The translations under genes were made by a program, and so were the position numbers. The notes beneath the pieces are model-generated. The model did no database searches. It saw only the letters and a program-made list of their open reading frames with translations, and was not told where the DNA came from. DNA of 64,000 nucleotides, taken from DASUBV01 sp035763085. Lineage in GTDB: Bacteria; Actinomycetota; Actinomycetes; Streptosporangiales; Streptosporangiaceae. The stretch lies in assembly GCA_035763085.1 (NCBI GenBank), contig DASUBV010000394.1:28114-92113 (forward strand), written 5' to 3'. The stretch's first letter is position 1. Every line of letters begins with the position of its first letter. Positions 40,048 through 49,424 of this stretch are shown one piece after another.

Positions 40048-40083
40048 CCGTGACGTGACCGGGTACTCCGTGACGTGACCGGG
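40048..40083. repeat. 16-base tandem direct repeat
   Basis: CCGTGACGTGACCGGG occurs at 40048-40063 and again at 40068-40083, separated by TACT, so the period is 20 bases. Each copy contains TGACGTGA. It could be a tandem operator or a simple duplication. Confidence 0.8.
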
Positions 40084-40334
40084 CCAGCCAGGACATTCGC
40101 GGCGGGCGGGCTCGCCGCTGGTCGCGTCGCCTACATCACGTTTATCCCGCCGACGCCCCTGCGTCGCCATGACGGGCCCGGGCGGCCGAGCCCGCTGGCA
40201 TGCCCTCAGCCAGTCACCCGGCGTCGCATCGGGGCGCGGCCGGCTCTGCTCGCGGGACATACCGGACGCGAGACAGGCCGGCGAGGGCTCCCGGCGGGCC
40301 GGCGCGTGCAGGTTTGCCAGGCCAGCGCGCAGCG

Positions 40335-40340
40335 TAGGGT
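40335..40340 (+). promoter_or_regulatory. leaderless-type -10 box for the DMT protein
   Basis: TAGGGT ends seven bases before the ATG at 40348. Confidence 0.4.
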
Positions 40341-40347
40341 CAGGACC

Positions 40348-41325
40348 ATGCTGGAGAGCCTGGCCGCCGCTCTGCTGTCGGCTTTCTGTTACGGCATAGC
40401 GGCGGTGATGCAGGCGATCGCCGTCCGGTCGGCCAGCCGCCGGCCCGAGCTGGCCGGACCCAGGGAGACGGTGGCCAGCGCATCCGGCACCGCCGCGGCC
40501 GCCGCGTCCGGTGCCGCGACCACGACGGTCACCGGCGTCGACCCCGGGCTGGTCATGCGCATGCTCGGCCAGTGGCCGTTCCTGGTCAGCATCGGCATTG
40601 ACCTGCTCGGCTTCCTCGCCCAGCTGGTCGCGCTGGCCCGGCTGCCGCTGTTCGCCGTGCAGGCCATCATCGCGGCCAACCTGGCCGTGACCGCCGTCTG
40701 CGCGGCGTGGATCATGCGCGTGCGGCTCAGCGGCCGCGAGTGGCTCGCCGTCAGCGGCGTCGTCGCGGGGGTGGGGCTGCTGGGCTCATCGGCCGGGGCC
40801 GAGGGCGCCGCCCACGTCGGGTTCGGGGTCGAGCTCGGCCTGATCATCTCGGTAGCCGTCGTGGCCGTGGCCGGCCTGGCCGCCGCGCGGCTGCGCGGCC
40901 CGTACCGGACTCCGGTGCTGGGCGCGACGGCGGGGCTCGGCTACGCCGTGCTGGCTGTCTCGGCCCGCGTCCTGCCCGGTTTCTCGCCCGCCGAGCTGGT
41001 CCGCAATCCCGCGACCTATACCCTGGCCGCTGCCGGGATTGTCTCGTTCATGCTGTATGCGTCGGCCCTGGAGGGCGGCAGCGTCACGGTGGCCACCGCC
41101 GCCGTGGTGCTGGCTGAGACCACTCCGCCGGCGATCATCGGCGTGCTGTTCCTGGGCGACTCGACCCGGCCCGGCCTGGAGTCGGTGGCGGTGGCGGGCT
41201 TCATCCTGGCGGTGTGCTGCGCGGTGGCGCTGGCCCGGTTCGGCGAGGCCGGCCAGCACGGCGGCCAGCCCGAGCCCGGTCATGATGACCGGCCCGGCGT
41301 GCAGGCCGGGCGGCCGGCGGCCTGA
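40348..41325 (+). CDS. DMT-superfamily membrane protein (EamA/NIPA-like)
   Basis: A 325-residue protein with nine to ten hydrophobic segments, the first being LAAALLSAFCYGIAAVMQAIAV. A polar, Ala/Thr-rich loop (about residues 32-65) separates helices one and two. Repeated small-residue helices and the late LAETTPPAIIGVLFLGDSTRPG followed by VAVAGFILAVCCAVALARF are typical of drug/metabolite transporter relatives. The substrate is unknown. The ATG at 40348 starts exactly at the first helix; longer in-frame starts add only polar sequence. Confidence 0.72.
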   Translation: MLESLAAALLSAFCYGIAAVMQAIAVRSASRRPELAGPRETVASASGTAAAAASGAATTTVTGVDPGLVMRMLGQWPFLVSIGIDLLGFLAQLVALARLPLFAVQAIIAANLAVTAVCAAWIMRVRLSGREWLAVSGVVAGVGLLGSSAGAEGAAHVGFGVELGLIISVAVVAVAGLAAARLRGPYRTPVLGATAGLGYAVLAVSARVLPGFSPAELVRNPATYTLAAAGIVSFMLYASALEGGSVTVATAAVVLAETTPPAIIGVLFLGDSTRPGLESVAVAGFILAVCCAVALARFGEAGQHGGQPEPGHDDRPGVQAGRPAA

Positions 41326-41417
41326 CCCGCCGCGACCGGCCCCGGCAGTGGCGGGGCCCCGGCTGGCGTGCCGGGCAGCCTGGCGCGTTTGTCCACGTCC
41401 CGGGGTCAGCGGCCTGA

Positions 41418-41423
41418 TATCCT
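41418..41423 (+). promoter_or_regulatory. pyrG -10 box
   Basis: TATCCT, 56 bases before the predicted pyrG start. It lies between the arms of a 7-base inverted repeat CGGGGTC (41401-41407) and GACCCCG (41426-41432). No clear -35 box was found at the correct distance. Confidence 0.4.
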
Positions 41424-41478
41424 GAGACCCCGTGGACCGGACGGTTTCCCGCCCGGCACAGACCACGGGAGCTTTACC

Positions 41479-43216
<1,738 letters not shown>

Positions 43217-43224
<8 letters not shown>

Positions 43225-43906
43225 CCCCGGGCCCGGCCTGGCTGCCGGGAGCGCTGCCGCGCCCGGAGGCGCCGTTACTGATCCTGACCGGTCGCCGCCG
43301 CGCGACGAGCGGGACCGGTGGCCGGTCAGCTCCTCAGCCGAGCTGGCCAGCGGGCGGCTGCTGCGCATGGTCGAGGACCAGGTGCGGATGCCCGACGGCA
43401 CGGTCGCCGGCCGGGAGTACATCGAGCATCCCGGCGCGGTCGGGATCGTGGCCCTCGACGAGCACGGCCGGGTGCTGCTGATCCGCCAGTACCGGCACCC
43501 GCCCGGCGCGCAGCTGTGGGAGATCCCGGCCGGGCTGCGCGATGTGAGCGGCGAGCCGCTGGAGATCACCGCCCGCCGCGAGCTGCTGGAGGAGACTGGC
43601 TACCTGGCCGCCGACTGGCGGGTGCTGGCCGACTTTTTCAGCTCGCCGGGGTGCAGCACCGAGCGGCTGCGCGTCTTCCTGGCCCGCGGCCTCACCGAGG
43701 CGCCGGCCGAGCAGCGGACCTATGTTCCCGAGCACGAGGAGGCGTTCCTGACCCTCAGGTGGGTGCCGCTGGATGAGGCCGTCCAGGCCTTTATCGCAGG
43801 TGACCTGCACAACGGAGTAGCGGGGGTGGGTATCTTGTCCGCGTATGCCGCCCGGCGGGACGACTTCGCGGAGCTGCGCCCGGCGGGCGCGCCCGAGGGA
43901 CCCTAG
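43217..43906 (+). CDS. Nudix hydrolase (ADP-ribose pyrophosphatase-like)
   Basis: A 229-residue Nudix enzyme. The Nudix box reads GLRDVSGEPLEITARRELLEETGY, matching GX5EX7REUXEEXGU. Preceding sequence VGIVALDEHGRVLLIRQYRHPPGAQLWEIPAG and following FFSSPGCSTERLRVFLA fit the ADP-ribose/NudF subgroup. The start is placed at the ATG at 43217, which overlaps the pyrG stop; an ATG at 43193 is possible. An equivalent gene follows pyrG in Mycobacterium. Confidence 0.88.
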
Positions 43907-43981
43907 CGGGCGGCGCGGGCATGGAGGGGTACCACCTGGCAACGAGGCCAGGCGCCCCGCGAACGAGGGAGGACCGCGGTC

Positions 43982-45097
43982 ATGAAGGTCGGCGTTCCCA
44001 GGGAAGTCAAGAATCACGAGTACCGCGTGGCGATCACGCCGGCCGGAGTGCACGAGCTGGTCCGCGACGGTCATGAGGTCGTGCTGGAGAAGGACGCGGG
44101 CGCGGGCTCGCTGATCCCGGATGCGGACTTTGTGGCGGCTGGCGCGAAGGTCCTGCCGGACGCTGATGACGTGTGGCAGTTCGGTGACCTGATCCTGAAG
44201 GTCAAGGAGCCGGTGGCGCAGGAGTACCACCGGATGCGCAAGGGCCAGGTGCTGTTCACCTACCTGCACCTGGCGGCGAGCCGGGAGTGCACCGAGGCGC
44301 TGCTCGCGCACGGTGTCACGGCCATCGCCTATGAGACCGTCCAGCTCGCTGATGGCTCGCTGCCGCTGCTGGCGCCGATGTCGGAGGTGGCCGGCCGGAT
44401 GGCACCGCAGGTCGGGGCGCACCACCTGCAGCGCGACGGCGGCGGCCGGGGCGTGCTGATGGGCGGGGTATCGGGCGTGTACGCGGCCAAGGTGGTCGTG
44501 CTCGGCGCCGGGGTGTCCGGGATGAGCGCGGCGGCCATCGCGCTGGGCATGCAGGCCGAGGTGCTGCTGGTGGACCGCAACATCGCCCGGCTGCGCCAGG
44601 CGGACGCGATCTACCAGGGCCACTGCCAGACCGTCGCCTCCAACGCCTACGAGATCGAGCGCGCCGTCATCGACGCCGACCTGGTCATCGGCGCGGTGCT
44701 GGTGCCCGGCGCCAAGGCGCCCAAGCTGATCTCCAACGAGCTGGTGTCCCGGATGAAGCCGGGCTCGGTGCTAGTCGACATCTCCATCGACCAGGGCGGC
44801 TGCTTCGAGGACTCCCGGCCGACCACGCACGCCGAGCCCACCTACCCGGTGCACAACTCGGTCTTCTACTGCGTGGCCAACATGCCGGGCGCGGTGCCGC
44901 ATACCTCCACCTACGCGCTGACCAACGTCACCCTGCCGTACGCGGTCGACATCGCGCGGCACGGCTGGCGCGCCGCGCTGCAGCGCGACCCGGCCCTGGC
45001 CCTGGGCCTGAACGCGCACGAGGGCGCGGTCACCTGCGAGCCGGTGGCGGAGGCGCACGGACTGCCCCTGACGTCACTGTCGGAGGTGCTCAGCTGA
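43982..45097 (+). CDS. ald: alanine dehydrogenase
   Basis: A 371-residue NAD-dependent enzyme converting L-alanine to pyruvate and ammonia, and back. The start MKVGVPREVKNHEYRVAITPAGV is diagnostic. Substrate-binding lysine and the catalytic His lie in ILKVKEPVAQEY and LFTYLHLAAS. The NAD site is VVVLGAGVSGMSAAAIALGM; VNSVFY-like PVHNSVFYCVANMPGAVPHTSTYALTN completes the family pattern. GAGGGAGGACC is a strong ribosome site. In many actinobacteria ald is not part of this block, so its insertion between the Nudix gene and xerD is a local feature. Confidence 0.95.
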   Translation: MKVGVPREVKNHEYRVAITPAGVHELVRDGHEVVLEKDAGAGSLIPDADFVAAGAKVLPDADDVWQFGDLILKVKEPVAQEYHRMRKGQVLFTYLHLAASRECTEALLAHGVTAIAYETVQLADGSLPLLAPMSEVAGRMAPQVGAHHLQRDGGGRGVLMGGVSGVYAAKVVVLGAGVSGMSAAAIALGMQAEVLLVDRNIARLRQADAIYQGHCQTVASNAYEIERAVIDADLVIGAVLVPGAKAPKLISNELVSRMKPGSVLVDISIDQGGCFEDSRPTTHAEPTYPVHNSVFYCVANMPGAVPHTSTYALTNVTLPYAVDIARHGWRAALQRDPALALGLNAHEGAVTCEPVAEAHGLPLTSLSEVLS

Positions 45098-46080
45098 CCA
45101 CAGTCGCTGCCGCGATCCGCCGCTACCTCGATCACCTGACCGTGGAGCGGGGCCTGGCCGCGCACACGCTGGAGGCCTACCAGCGGGACCTGCAGCGGTA
45201 TGCGGCCACCCTGGCCGTGCGCGGCCGCACCGAGATCGGCGTGGTCTCCACCCAGGATGTCGCCGACTTCCTGGCCGGGCTGCGCGAGGGCGACAGCGAG
45301 CACCCGCCGCTGGCGGCCAGCTCAGCCGGCCGGGCGGTGGTCGCGGTGCGCGGCCTGCACGCGTTCGCGCTGGCCGAGGGGCTGGCCGCCGGCGACCCGG
45401 CCCGGCTGGTCCGCCCGCCGGCCGGGCCGCGGCGGCTGCCCAGGGCGATCTCCATCCCCGAGGTGGAGCGGCTGCTGGCGGCCGCCGACGGCAGCCCGGC
45501 GGCGCTGCGCGACCGGGCCCTGCTGGAAGTCCTGTACGGGACCGGGGCCCGGATCTCCGAGGCGGTCGGGCTGGACGTGGATGACCTGGACCTGTCGGGG
45601 GACAGCCGCAGCGCGCAGGTGCCCGGCGCGGTGCGGCTGTCCGGCAAGGGCGGCAAGCAGCGGATCGTCCCGGTCGGCCGGTACGCGCGTGAGGCCGTCG
45701 AGGCCTACCTGATCCGGGCCCGCCCGGCCCTGGCCGGCGCGGCCCAGGCCCGGGCGGGCCGGGCCAGCCCGGGGCGCGGCGCCGGACGCGGGCCGGCCAG
45801 CGCCGCGCTGTTCCTCAACGCGCGCGGCGGGCGGCTGACCCGGCAGGGGGCCTGGGGCGCGCTGCGGGCCGCCTCGCAGCGGGCCGGGCTGGCCGAGGTC
45901 TCGCCGCACACGCTGCGCCACTCGTTCGCCACCCACCTGCTGGATGGCGGCGCCGACGTGCGGGTGGTGCAGGAACTGCTCGGCCACGCCTCGGTCACCA
46001 CCACGCAGGTCTACACGCTGGTCACGGTCGACAAGCTGCGCGAGGTCTACGCGGCGGCCCACCCCCGCGCGCTGGGCTAG
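45094..46080 (+). CDS. xerD: tyrosine recombinase XerD (predicted CTG start)
   Basis: A 328-residue site-specific recombinase that resolves chromosome dimers at dif. The N-terminal SAM-like domain reads AAIRRYLDHLTVERGLAAHTLEAYQRDLQRY. The catalytic residues are Arg in GTGARISEAVGLDVDDL, Lys in SGKGGKQRIVPVG, HxxR in SPHTLRHSFATHLLDGG, His in LLGHASVTTTQ and Tyr in QVYTLVTV. The first in-frame GTG (45142) would cut off the first helix (YLDHLT). A CTG at 45094 has GGAGG seven bases upstream, overlaps the ald stop as CTGA and gives the expected length. Confidence 0.92.
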   Translation: MTTVAAAIRRYLDHLTVERGLAAHTLEAYQRDLQRYAATLAVRGRTEIGVVSTQDVADFLAGLREGDSEHPPLAASSAGRAVVAVRGLHAFALAEGLAAGDPARLVRPPAGPRRLPRAISIPEVERLLAAADGSPAALRDRALLEVLYGTGARISEAVGLDVDDLDLSGDSRSAQVPGAVRLSGKGGKQRIVPVGRYAREAVEAYLIRARPALAGAAQARAGRASPGRGAGRGPASAALFLNARGGRLTRQGAWGALRAASQRAGLAEVSPHTLRHSFATHLLDGGADVRVVQELLGHASVTTTQVYTLVTVDKLREVYAAAHPRALG

Positions 46081-46390
46081 CGCGGCGCTCCGGCCGGCTG
46101 GCGCCGGCGGCCGGGCGGGGCGTGCGCTGAGGCCACGCAGCGCGTGCGCCGGCGGCCCTCGGGGCGAGTGCCGGCGGCCCGCCACGGGCGCAGGGCCGGC
46201 GCGCGCATGACGCGCCCTTTACCCGGCGCGCCGCGCAGGTTTTGCGCGCACAGTTACCGCTTTGCGGTGTAACGTGTTCCGCAGCCATTTCCCCCTAACC
46301 GGTGAGTCGGCTTGCCCGAGGCCGGTTCCGGCGCTTAGAGTCCCCGTTCCAGCGGGCGTATTCTGCGCTAACGCCGGGGAGGTGCGATTC
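46081..46390 (+). other. 310-base region between xerD and parA
   Basis: The left part is a GC-rich run of partial repeats. The right part is AT-richer and contains a near-palindrome GTTACCGC...GCGGTGTAAC around 46253-46275 and a promoter candidate TTGCCC (46312-46317)-N18-TAGAGT (46336-46341). The sequence is not a match to the parS consensus. Confidence 0.45.
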
Positions 46391-47293
46391 GTGGCAGCGT
46401 CCCGAACGTTGGAGGTCAGGCCGGGAGTGAAAGGTCCTACCGGTCGGCCAGTACCGGTGTTCCCTGAACCAGAGCCTCTGCTGACGCACGGCCCGGCGAG
46501 AATCGCCGCGGTCTGCAACCAGAAGGGCGGGGTGGGCAAGACCACCACGACCATCAACCTGGGCGCAGCGCTGGCCGAGCAGGGCCGCCGCGTGCTGCTG
46601 GTCGACTTCGACCCGCAGGGCGCGCTGTCGGTGGGCCTGGGCATCCAGCCGCACGAGCTCGACGCGACCGTCTACAACCTGCTGATGGAGCGCAGCATCA
46701 CCGCGAACGACGTGGTGATCAAGACCTCGGTCGACGGCATGGACCTGCTGCCCAGCAACATCGACCTGTCCGGCGCTGAGGTCCAGCTCGTGCACGAGGT
46801 CGGCCGCGAGTTCGTGCTGGGCCGGGTGCTGCAGCCGGTCATCCCGGATTACGACGTGATCCTGATCGACTGCCAGCCGTCGCTCGGCCTGCTCACGGTG
46901 AACGCGCTGGCGTGCGCGGACGGCGTCCTCGTGCCGCTGGAGTGCGAGTACTTCGCGCTGCGCGGGGTGGCGCTGCTCATGGAGACCATCGACAAGGTGT
47001 CCAGTCGGCTCAGCCCGAAGCTGGCCATCGACGGACTTCTGGCTACCATGTACGACTCGCGGACTTTGCACACCCGCGAGGTGCTCGCCGGGGTGGTTGC
47101 GGGGTTCGGCGAGAAGGTGTTCCACACGGTCATCAGCAGGACAGTGCGGTTCCCGGACGCTACCGTGGCAGGTGAGCCGATCACGGTGTTCGATCCCTCG
47201 TCAAACGGGGCGAGCGCCTATCGCGAGCTGGCCAAGGAGGTTCTCGACCGGTGGCGTCAGGGGGTGCCCGCGGGTCCCGTCCACGGCGGGTAA
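46391..47293 (+). CDS. ParA/Soj-family ATPase
   Basis: A 300-residue Walker-type ATPase. The deviant Walker A is CNQKGGVGKTTTTINLGAALAEQG, followed by LLVDFDPQGALSVGLG, the switch region LLPSNIDLSGAEVQLV, and YDVILIDCQPSLGLLTVNALACADGVLVPLECEYFALRGV. This is the second ParA-like protein of actinobacteria encoded upstream of scpA, distinct from the parAB locus near the origin. It may help condensin loading or chromosome organisation. The GTG at 46391 has GGGGAGG eight bases upstream; in-frame codons further upstream lie in the promoter. Confidence 0.9.
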   Translation: MAASRTLEVRPGVKGPTGRPVPVFPEPEPLLTHGPARIAAVCNQKGGVGKTTTTINLGAALAEQGRRVLLVDFDPQGALSVGLGIQPHELDATVYNLLMERSITANDVVIKTSVDGMDLLPSNIDLSGAEVQLVHEVGREFVLGRVLQPVIPDYDVILIDCQPSLGLLTVNALACADGVLVPLECEYFALRGVALLMETIDKVSSRLSPKLAIDGLLATMYDSRTLHTREVLAGVVAGFGEKVFHTVISRTVRFPDATVAGEPITVFDPSSNGASAYRELAKEVLDRWRQGVPAGPVHGG

Positions 47294-47733
47294 GCCTGCC
47301 GGGGGTTTCGGAGCTGCTGCGACCGGTCGCGCGCGCCCCCGATGACGTGCCCCGGCGCATGGCCAGCGGCCGGGAGAACCACTCCCAGAAGATCACCGTC
47401 TACCTGTCGGCCGCCGAGCTGCTGGCACTGGAGCGTGCCCGGGTGGCGCTGCGCGCCTTCGGCGTTCCGGTGGACCGCGGCCGGATCGTCCGCGAGGCGC
47501 TGGCCGTGCTGCTGGCCGACTTCGACGCCGAGGGCGAGCGGAGCCTGGTGGCGCGGCGGCTGCGCAGCGGCGACGGGGGGCTGGCCGGGAGCGTGAACGG
47601 CAACGGGGCAGCAGGGGGCCCGGGGGTGAACGGGGCGCGGCCGGGTGGCGCAGGCGGGCCGGCAGATGGGATAGCGTCTTTTCCCGGAGCGGCCGTGGCC
47701 GCAGAGCAGCAGGCGGCAACGGAACCTGAATGA
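47251..47733 (+). CDS. ParA-associated small ribbon-helix-helix-like protein
   Basis: A 160-residue protein overlapping the end of parA. The conserved core HSQKITVYLSAAELLALERARVALRAFGVPVDRGRIVREALAVLLADFDAEGE looks like a ribbon-helix-helix DNA-binding fold and matches the short proteins that follow the parA-like gene in Streptomyces. After residue 105 the sequence is Gly/Ala-rich and probably disordered. It may act with the ParA-like ATPase. The GTG at 47251 keeps a semi-conserved VSLPGVSELL lead; an ATG at 47359 is the short alternative. The stop overlaps scpA by ATGA. Confidence 0.7.
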   Translation: MASGGARGSRPRRVSLPGVSELLRPVARAPDDVPRRMASGRENHSQKITVYLSAAELLALERARVALRAFGVPVDRGRIVREALAVLLADFDAEGERSLVARRLRSGDGGLAGSVNGNGAAGGPGVNGARPGGAGGPADGIASFPGAAVAAEQQAATEPE

Positions 47734-48560
47734 CCATCATGACGACCAGCGACACGGGTGACGACGCCGCGTCGGCGCAGTCTGCTGGTGGCTTCAAGGT
47801 GCACCTCGACAACTTCGAGGGCCCGTTCGACCTGCTGCTGGCCCTGATCTCCAAGCACAAGCTCGACATCACCGAGATCGCGCTGTCCAGCGTGACCGAC
47901 GAGTTCATCGCCCACATCCGCGCGATGGCTGATGCGTGGGACCTCGACCAGGCCAGTTACTTCCTGGTGGTCGCCGCGACCTTGCTGGACCTGAAGGCGG
48001 CCCGGCTGCTGCCCGCCGGCGAGGTGGACGACGAGGAGGACCTGGCCCTGCTGGAGGCCAGGGACCTGCTGTTCGCCCGGCTGCTGCAGTACCGGGCCTA
48101 CAAGGAGGTGTCGGCCGTCCTGGCCGGCAAGATGACCGCGGCGGCCCGCCGGTTCCCGCGCCGGGTGGCGATGGAGCCGCGGTTCGCCGAGCTGCTGCCC
48201 GAGGTGCTGCTGGGCCTGCGGCCCGAGCAGTTCGCGGCGCTGGCGGCCAGGGCGCTGGCGCCTAAGCGGCCGCCGGTGGTGTCGACCGCGCACCTGCACG
48301 TCCCGCGGACCAGCGTGCGCGAGCAGGCTGAGATACTGGCGGCACGGCTGCGTGAGCTCCGCCGCGCCACCTTCCGCCAGCTCACCGCCGACTGCGCGGG
48401 CACCTACGAGGTCGTGGCGCGGTTCCTGGCCGTGCTGGAGCTCTACCGCGAGGCCCGGGTCACCGTCGATCAGATCACGCCACTGGGCGAGCTGTTCGTT
48501 TCCTGGTCCGACTCGGGGCCGCCAGGGCCGATCATGACCGCTGATGAGGAAGACGAATAG
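47730..48560 (+). CDS. scpA: segregation and condensation protein A (kleisin)
   Basis: A 276-residue kleisin that bridges SMC and ScpB. The N-terminal SMC-binding domain has FKVHLDNFEGPFDLLLALISKHKLDITEIALSSVTDEFIAH and YFLVVAATLLDLKAARLLP. The C-terminal winged-helix part has LRRATFRQLTADCAGTYEVVARFLAVLELYREARVTVDQ. It is coupled to the upstream gene (ATGA), and scpB follows after three bases. Confidence 0.94.
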   Translation: MTIMTTSDTGDDAASAQSAGGFKVHLDNFEGPFDLLLALISKHKLDITEIALSSVTDEFIAHIRAMADAWDLDQASYFLVVAATLLDLKAARLLPAGEVDDEEDLALLEARDLLFARLLQYRAYKEVSAVLAGKMTAAARRFPRRVAMEPRFAELLPEVLLGLRPEQFAALAARALAPKRPPVVSTAHLHVPRTSVREQAEILAARLRELRRATFRQLTADCAGTYEVVARFLAVLELYREARVTVDQITPLGELFVSWSDSGPPGPIMTADEEDE

Positions 48561-48563
48561 ACC

Positions 48564-49424
48564 ATGCAAAACGGACCGGCTCCCGGCTCCGGGGATGCCG
48601 CCGACGCCCCCGTCGAGCCGGACAGCACCCAGCCTGGGGCGATGTCCGCCCCGCCGCCCGGCGCCGGCGAGGCGCAGGTCGGCCAGCCGGCGGCTGAGCC
48701 GCCCGAGAGCGCGCCGGAGCCCGCGGCTGCAGAGGCCGGCCAGCCGTCAGGGGCGACCCCGGAGGCCGGCCAGCCTGAGGCGGCGGAGGCCGGCCAGCCT
48801 GAGGCGGCTGCAGAGGCCCGGGAGCCGGGAACGGCGGCGCCGGAGGCCGGGCAGTCCGGCGACGAGCCGCCAGGCCTGCGCGCGAGCCTGGAGGCGATCC
48901 TGCTGGTGGCGGACGAGCCCGTGCCGGAGATGGTCATCGCGCAGGTCGTCGAGCGGCCTACCGGCGAGGTATCCGCGGCGCTGCACGAGCTGGCCGCCGC
49001 CTACACCGCCGAGGGCCGCGGCTTTGACCTGTGCGAGATCGCGGGCGGCTGGCGGTTCTACACGCGCGCCGAGTGCGCGGCGGTCGTCGAGCGGTTCGTC
49101 CGTGACGGCCAGGAAGTGCGGCTGACCCAGGCCGCCCTGGAGACGCTGGCTGTGGTGGCCTACCGGCAGCCCGTCAGCCGCGCGCGGGTCTCGGCAGTGC
49201 GCGGGGTCAACTGCGACGGGGTGATGCGCACGCTGGTGCTGCGCGGGCTGGCCGAGGAGGCTGGCACTGACCCTGAGACCGGGGCGATCCTGTTCCAGAC
49301 GACCGGGTACTTCCTGGAGCGGCTCGGCCTGGCCAGCCTGGCGGACCTGCCGGAGCTGGCCCCGTTCCTGCCCGATCACCTTGACGACGAACAGGACACG
49401 GGACATGAGCATGTCGGGTCGTGA
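48564..49424 (+). CDS. scpB: segregation and condensation protein B
   Basis: A 286-residue partner of ScpA. Residues 105-275 hold the two winged helices: LRASLEAILLVADEPVPEMVIAQVV, YTAEGRGFDLCEIAGGWRFYTRAECAAVVERFV, LTQAALETLAVVAYRQPVSRARVSAVRGVNCDGVMRTLVLRGLAEEAG and FQTTGYFLERLGLASLADLPELAPFLPD. The first 100 residues are an unusual acidic, Pro/Ala-rich tail with five EAGQ repeats, encoded by imperfect DNA repeats. The last part overlaps the start of the pseudouridine synthase gene. Confidence 0.92.
   Translation: MQNGPAPGSGDAADAPVEPDSTQPGAMSAPPPGAGEAQVGQPAAEPPESAPEPAAAEAGQPSGATPEAGQPEAAEAGQPEAAAEAREPGTAAPEAGQSGDEPPGLRASLEAILLVADEPVPEMVIAQVVERPTGEVSAALHELAAAYTAEGRGFDLCEIAGGWRFYTRAECAAVVERFVRDGQEVRLTQAALETLAVVAYRQPVSRARVSAVRGVNCDGVMRTLVLRGLAEEAGTDPETGAILFQTTGYFLERLGLASLADLPELAPFLPDHLDDEQDTGHEHVGS
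48734..48812 (+). repeat. imperfect repeats encoding EAGQP in scpB
   Basis: GAGGCCGGCCAGCC occurs three times in frame near 48735, 48762 and 48786; the last two copies are part of an almost exact 24-base duplication. They encode the EAGQPE/EAGQPS motifs of the ScpB N-terminal tail. Confidence 0.75.

Larger units (their letters stand above)
39480..40347. other. 868-base gene-poor region with repeats
   Basis: No convincing gene: open frames are Arg/Pro/Ala-rich. It carries a 21-base perfect inverted repeat and a 16-base direct repeat, listed separately, and a leaderless-type promoter at its right end. Confidence 0.5.

Noticed and set aside
39770..40078. A 102-codon frame in the repeat-rich gap
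   Set aside because: Arg/Pro-rich, no ribosome site, runs through the 21-base inverted repeat and tandem repeat.
40048..40083. Start of a CRISPR array
   Set aside because: Only two copies, a 4-base spacer and no cas genes.
45094..46080. Tyrosine recombinase as a sign of a prophage or integrative element
   Set aside because: Sequence and neighbours (ald, parA-like, scpA, scpB) match housekeeping XerD; there is no attachment repeat, excisionase or phage gene.
46253..46275. Near-palindrome upstream of the ParA-like gene as a parS site
   Set aside because: It does not match the TGTTTCACGTGAAACA consensus, and no ParB gene is present.
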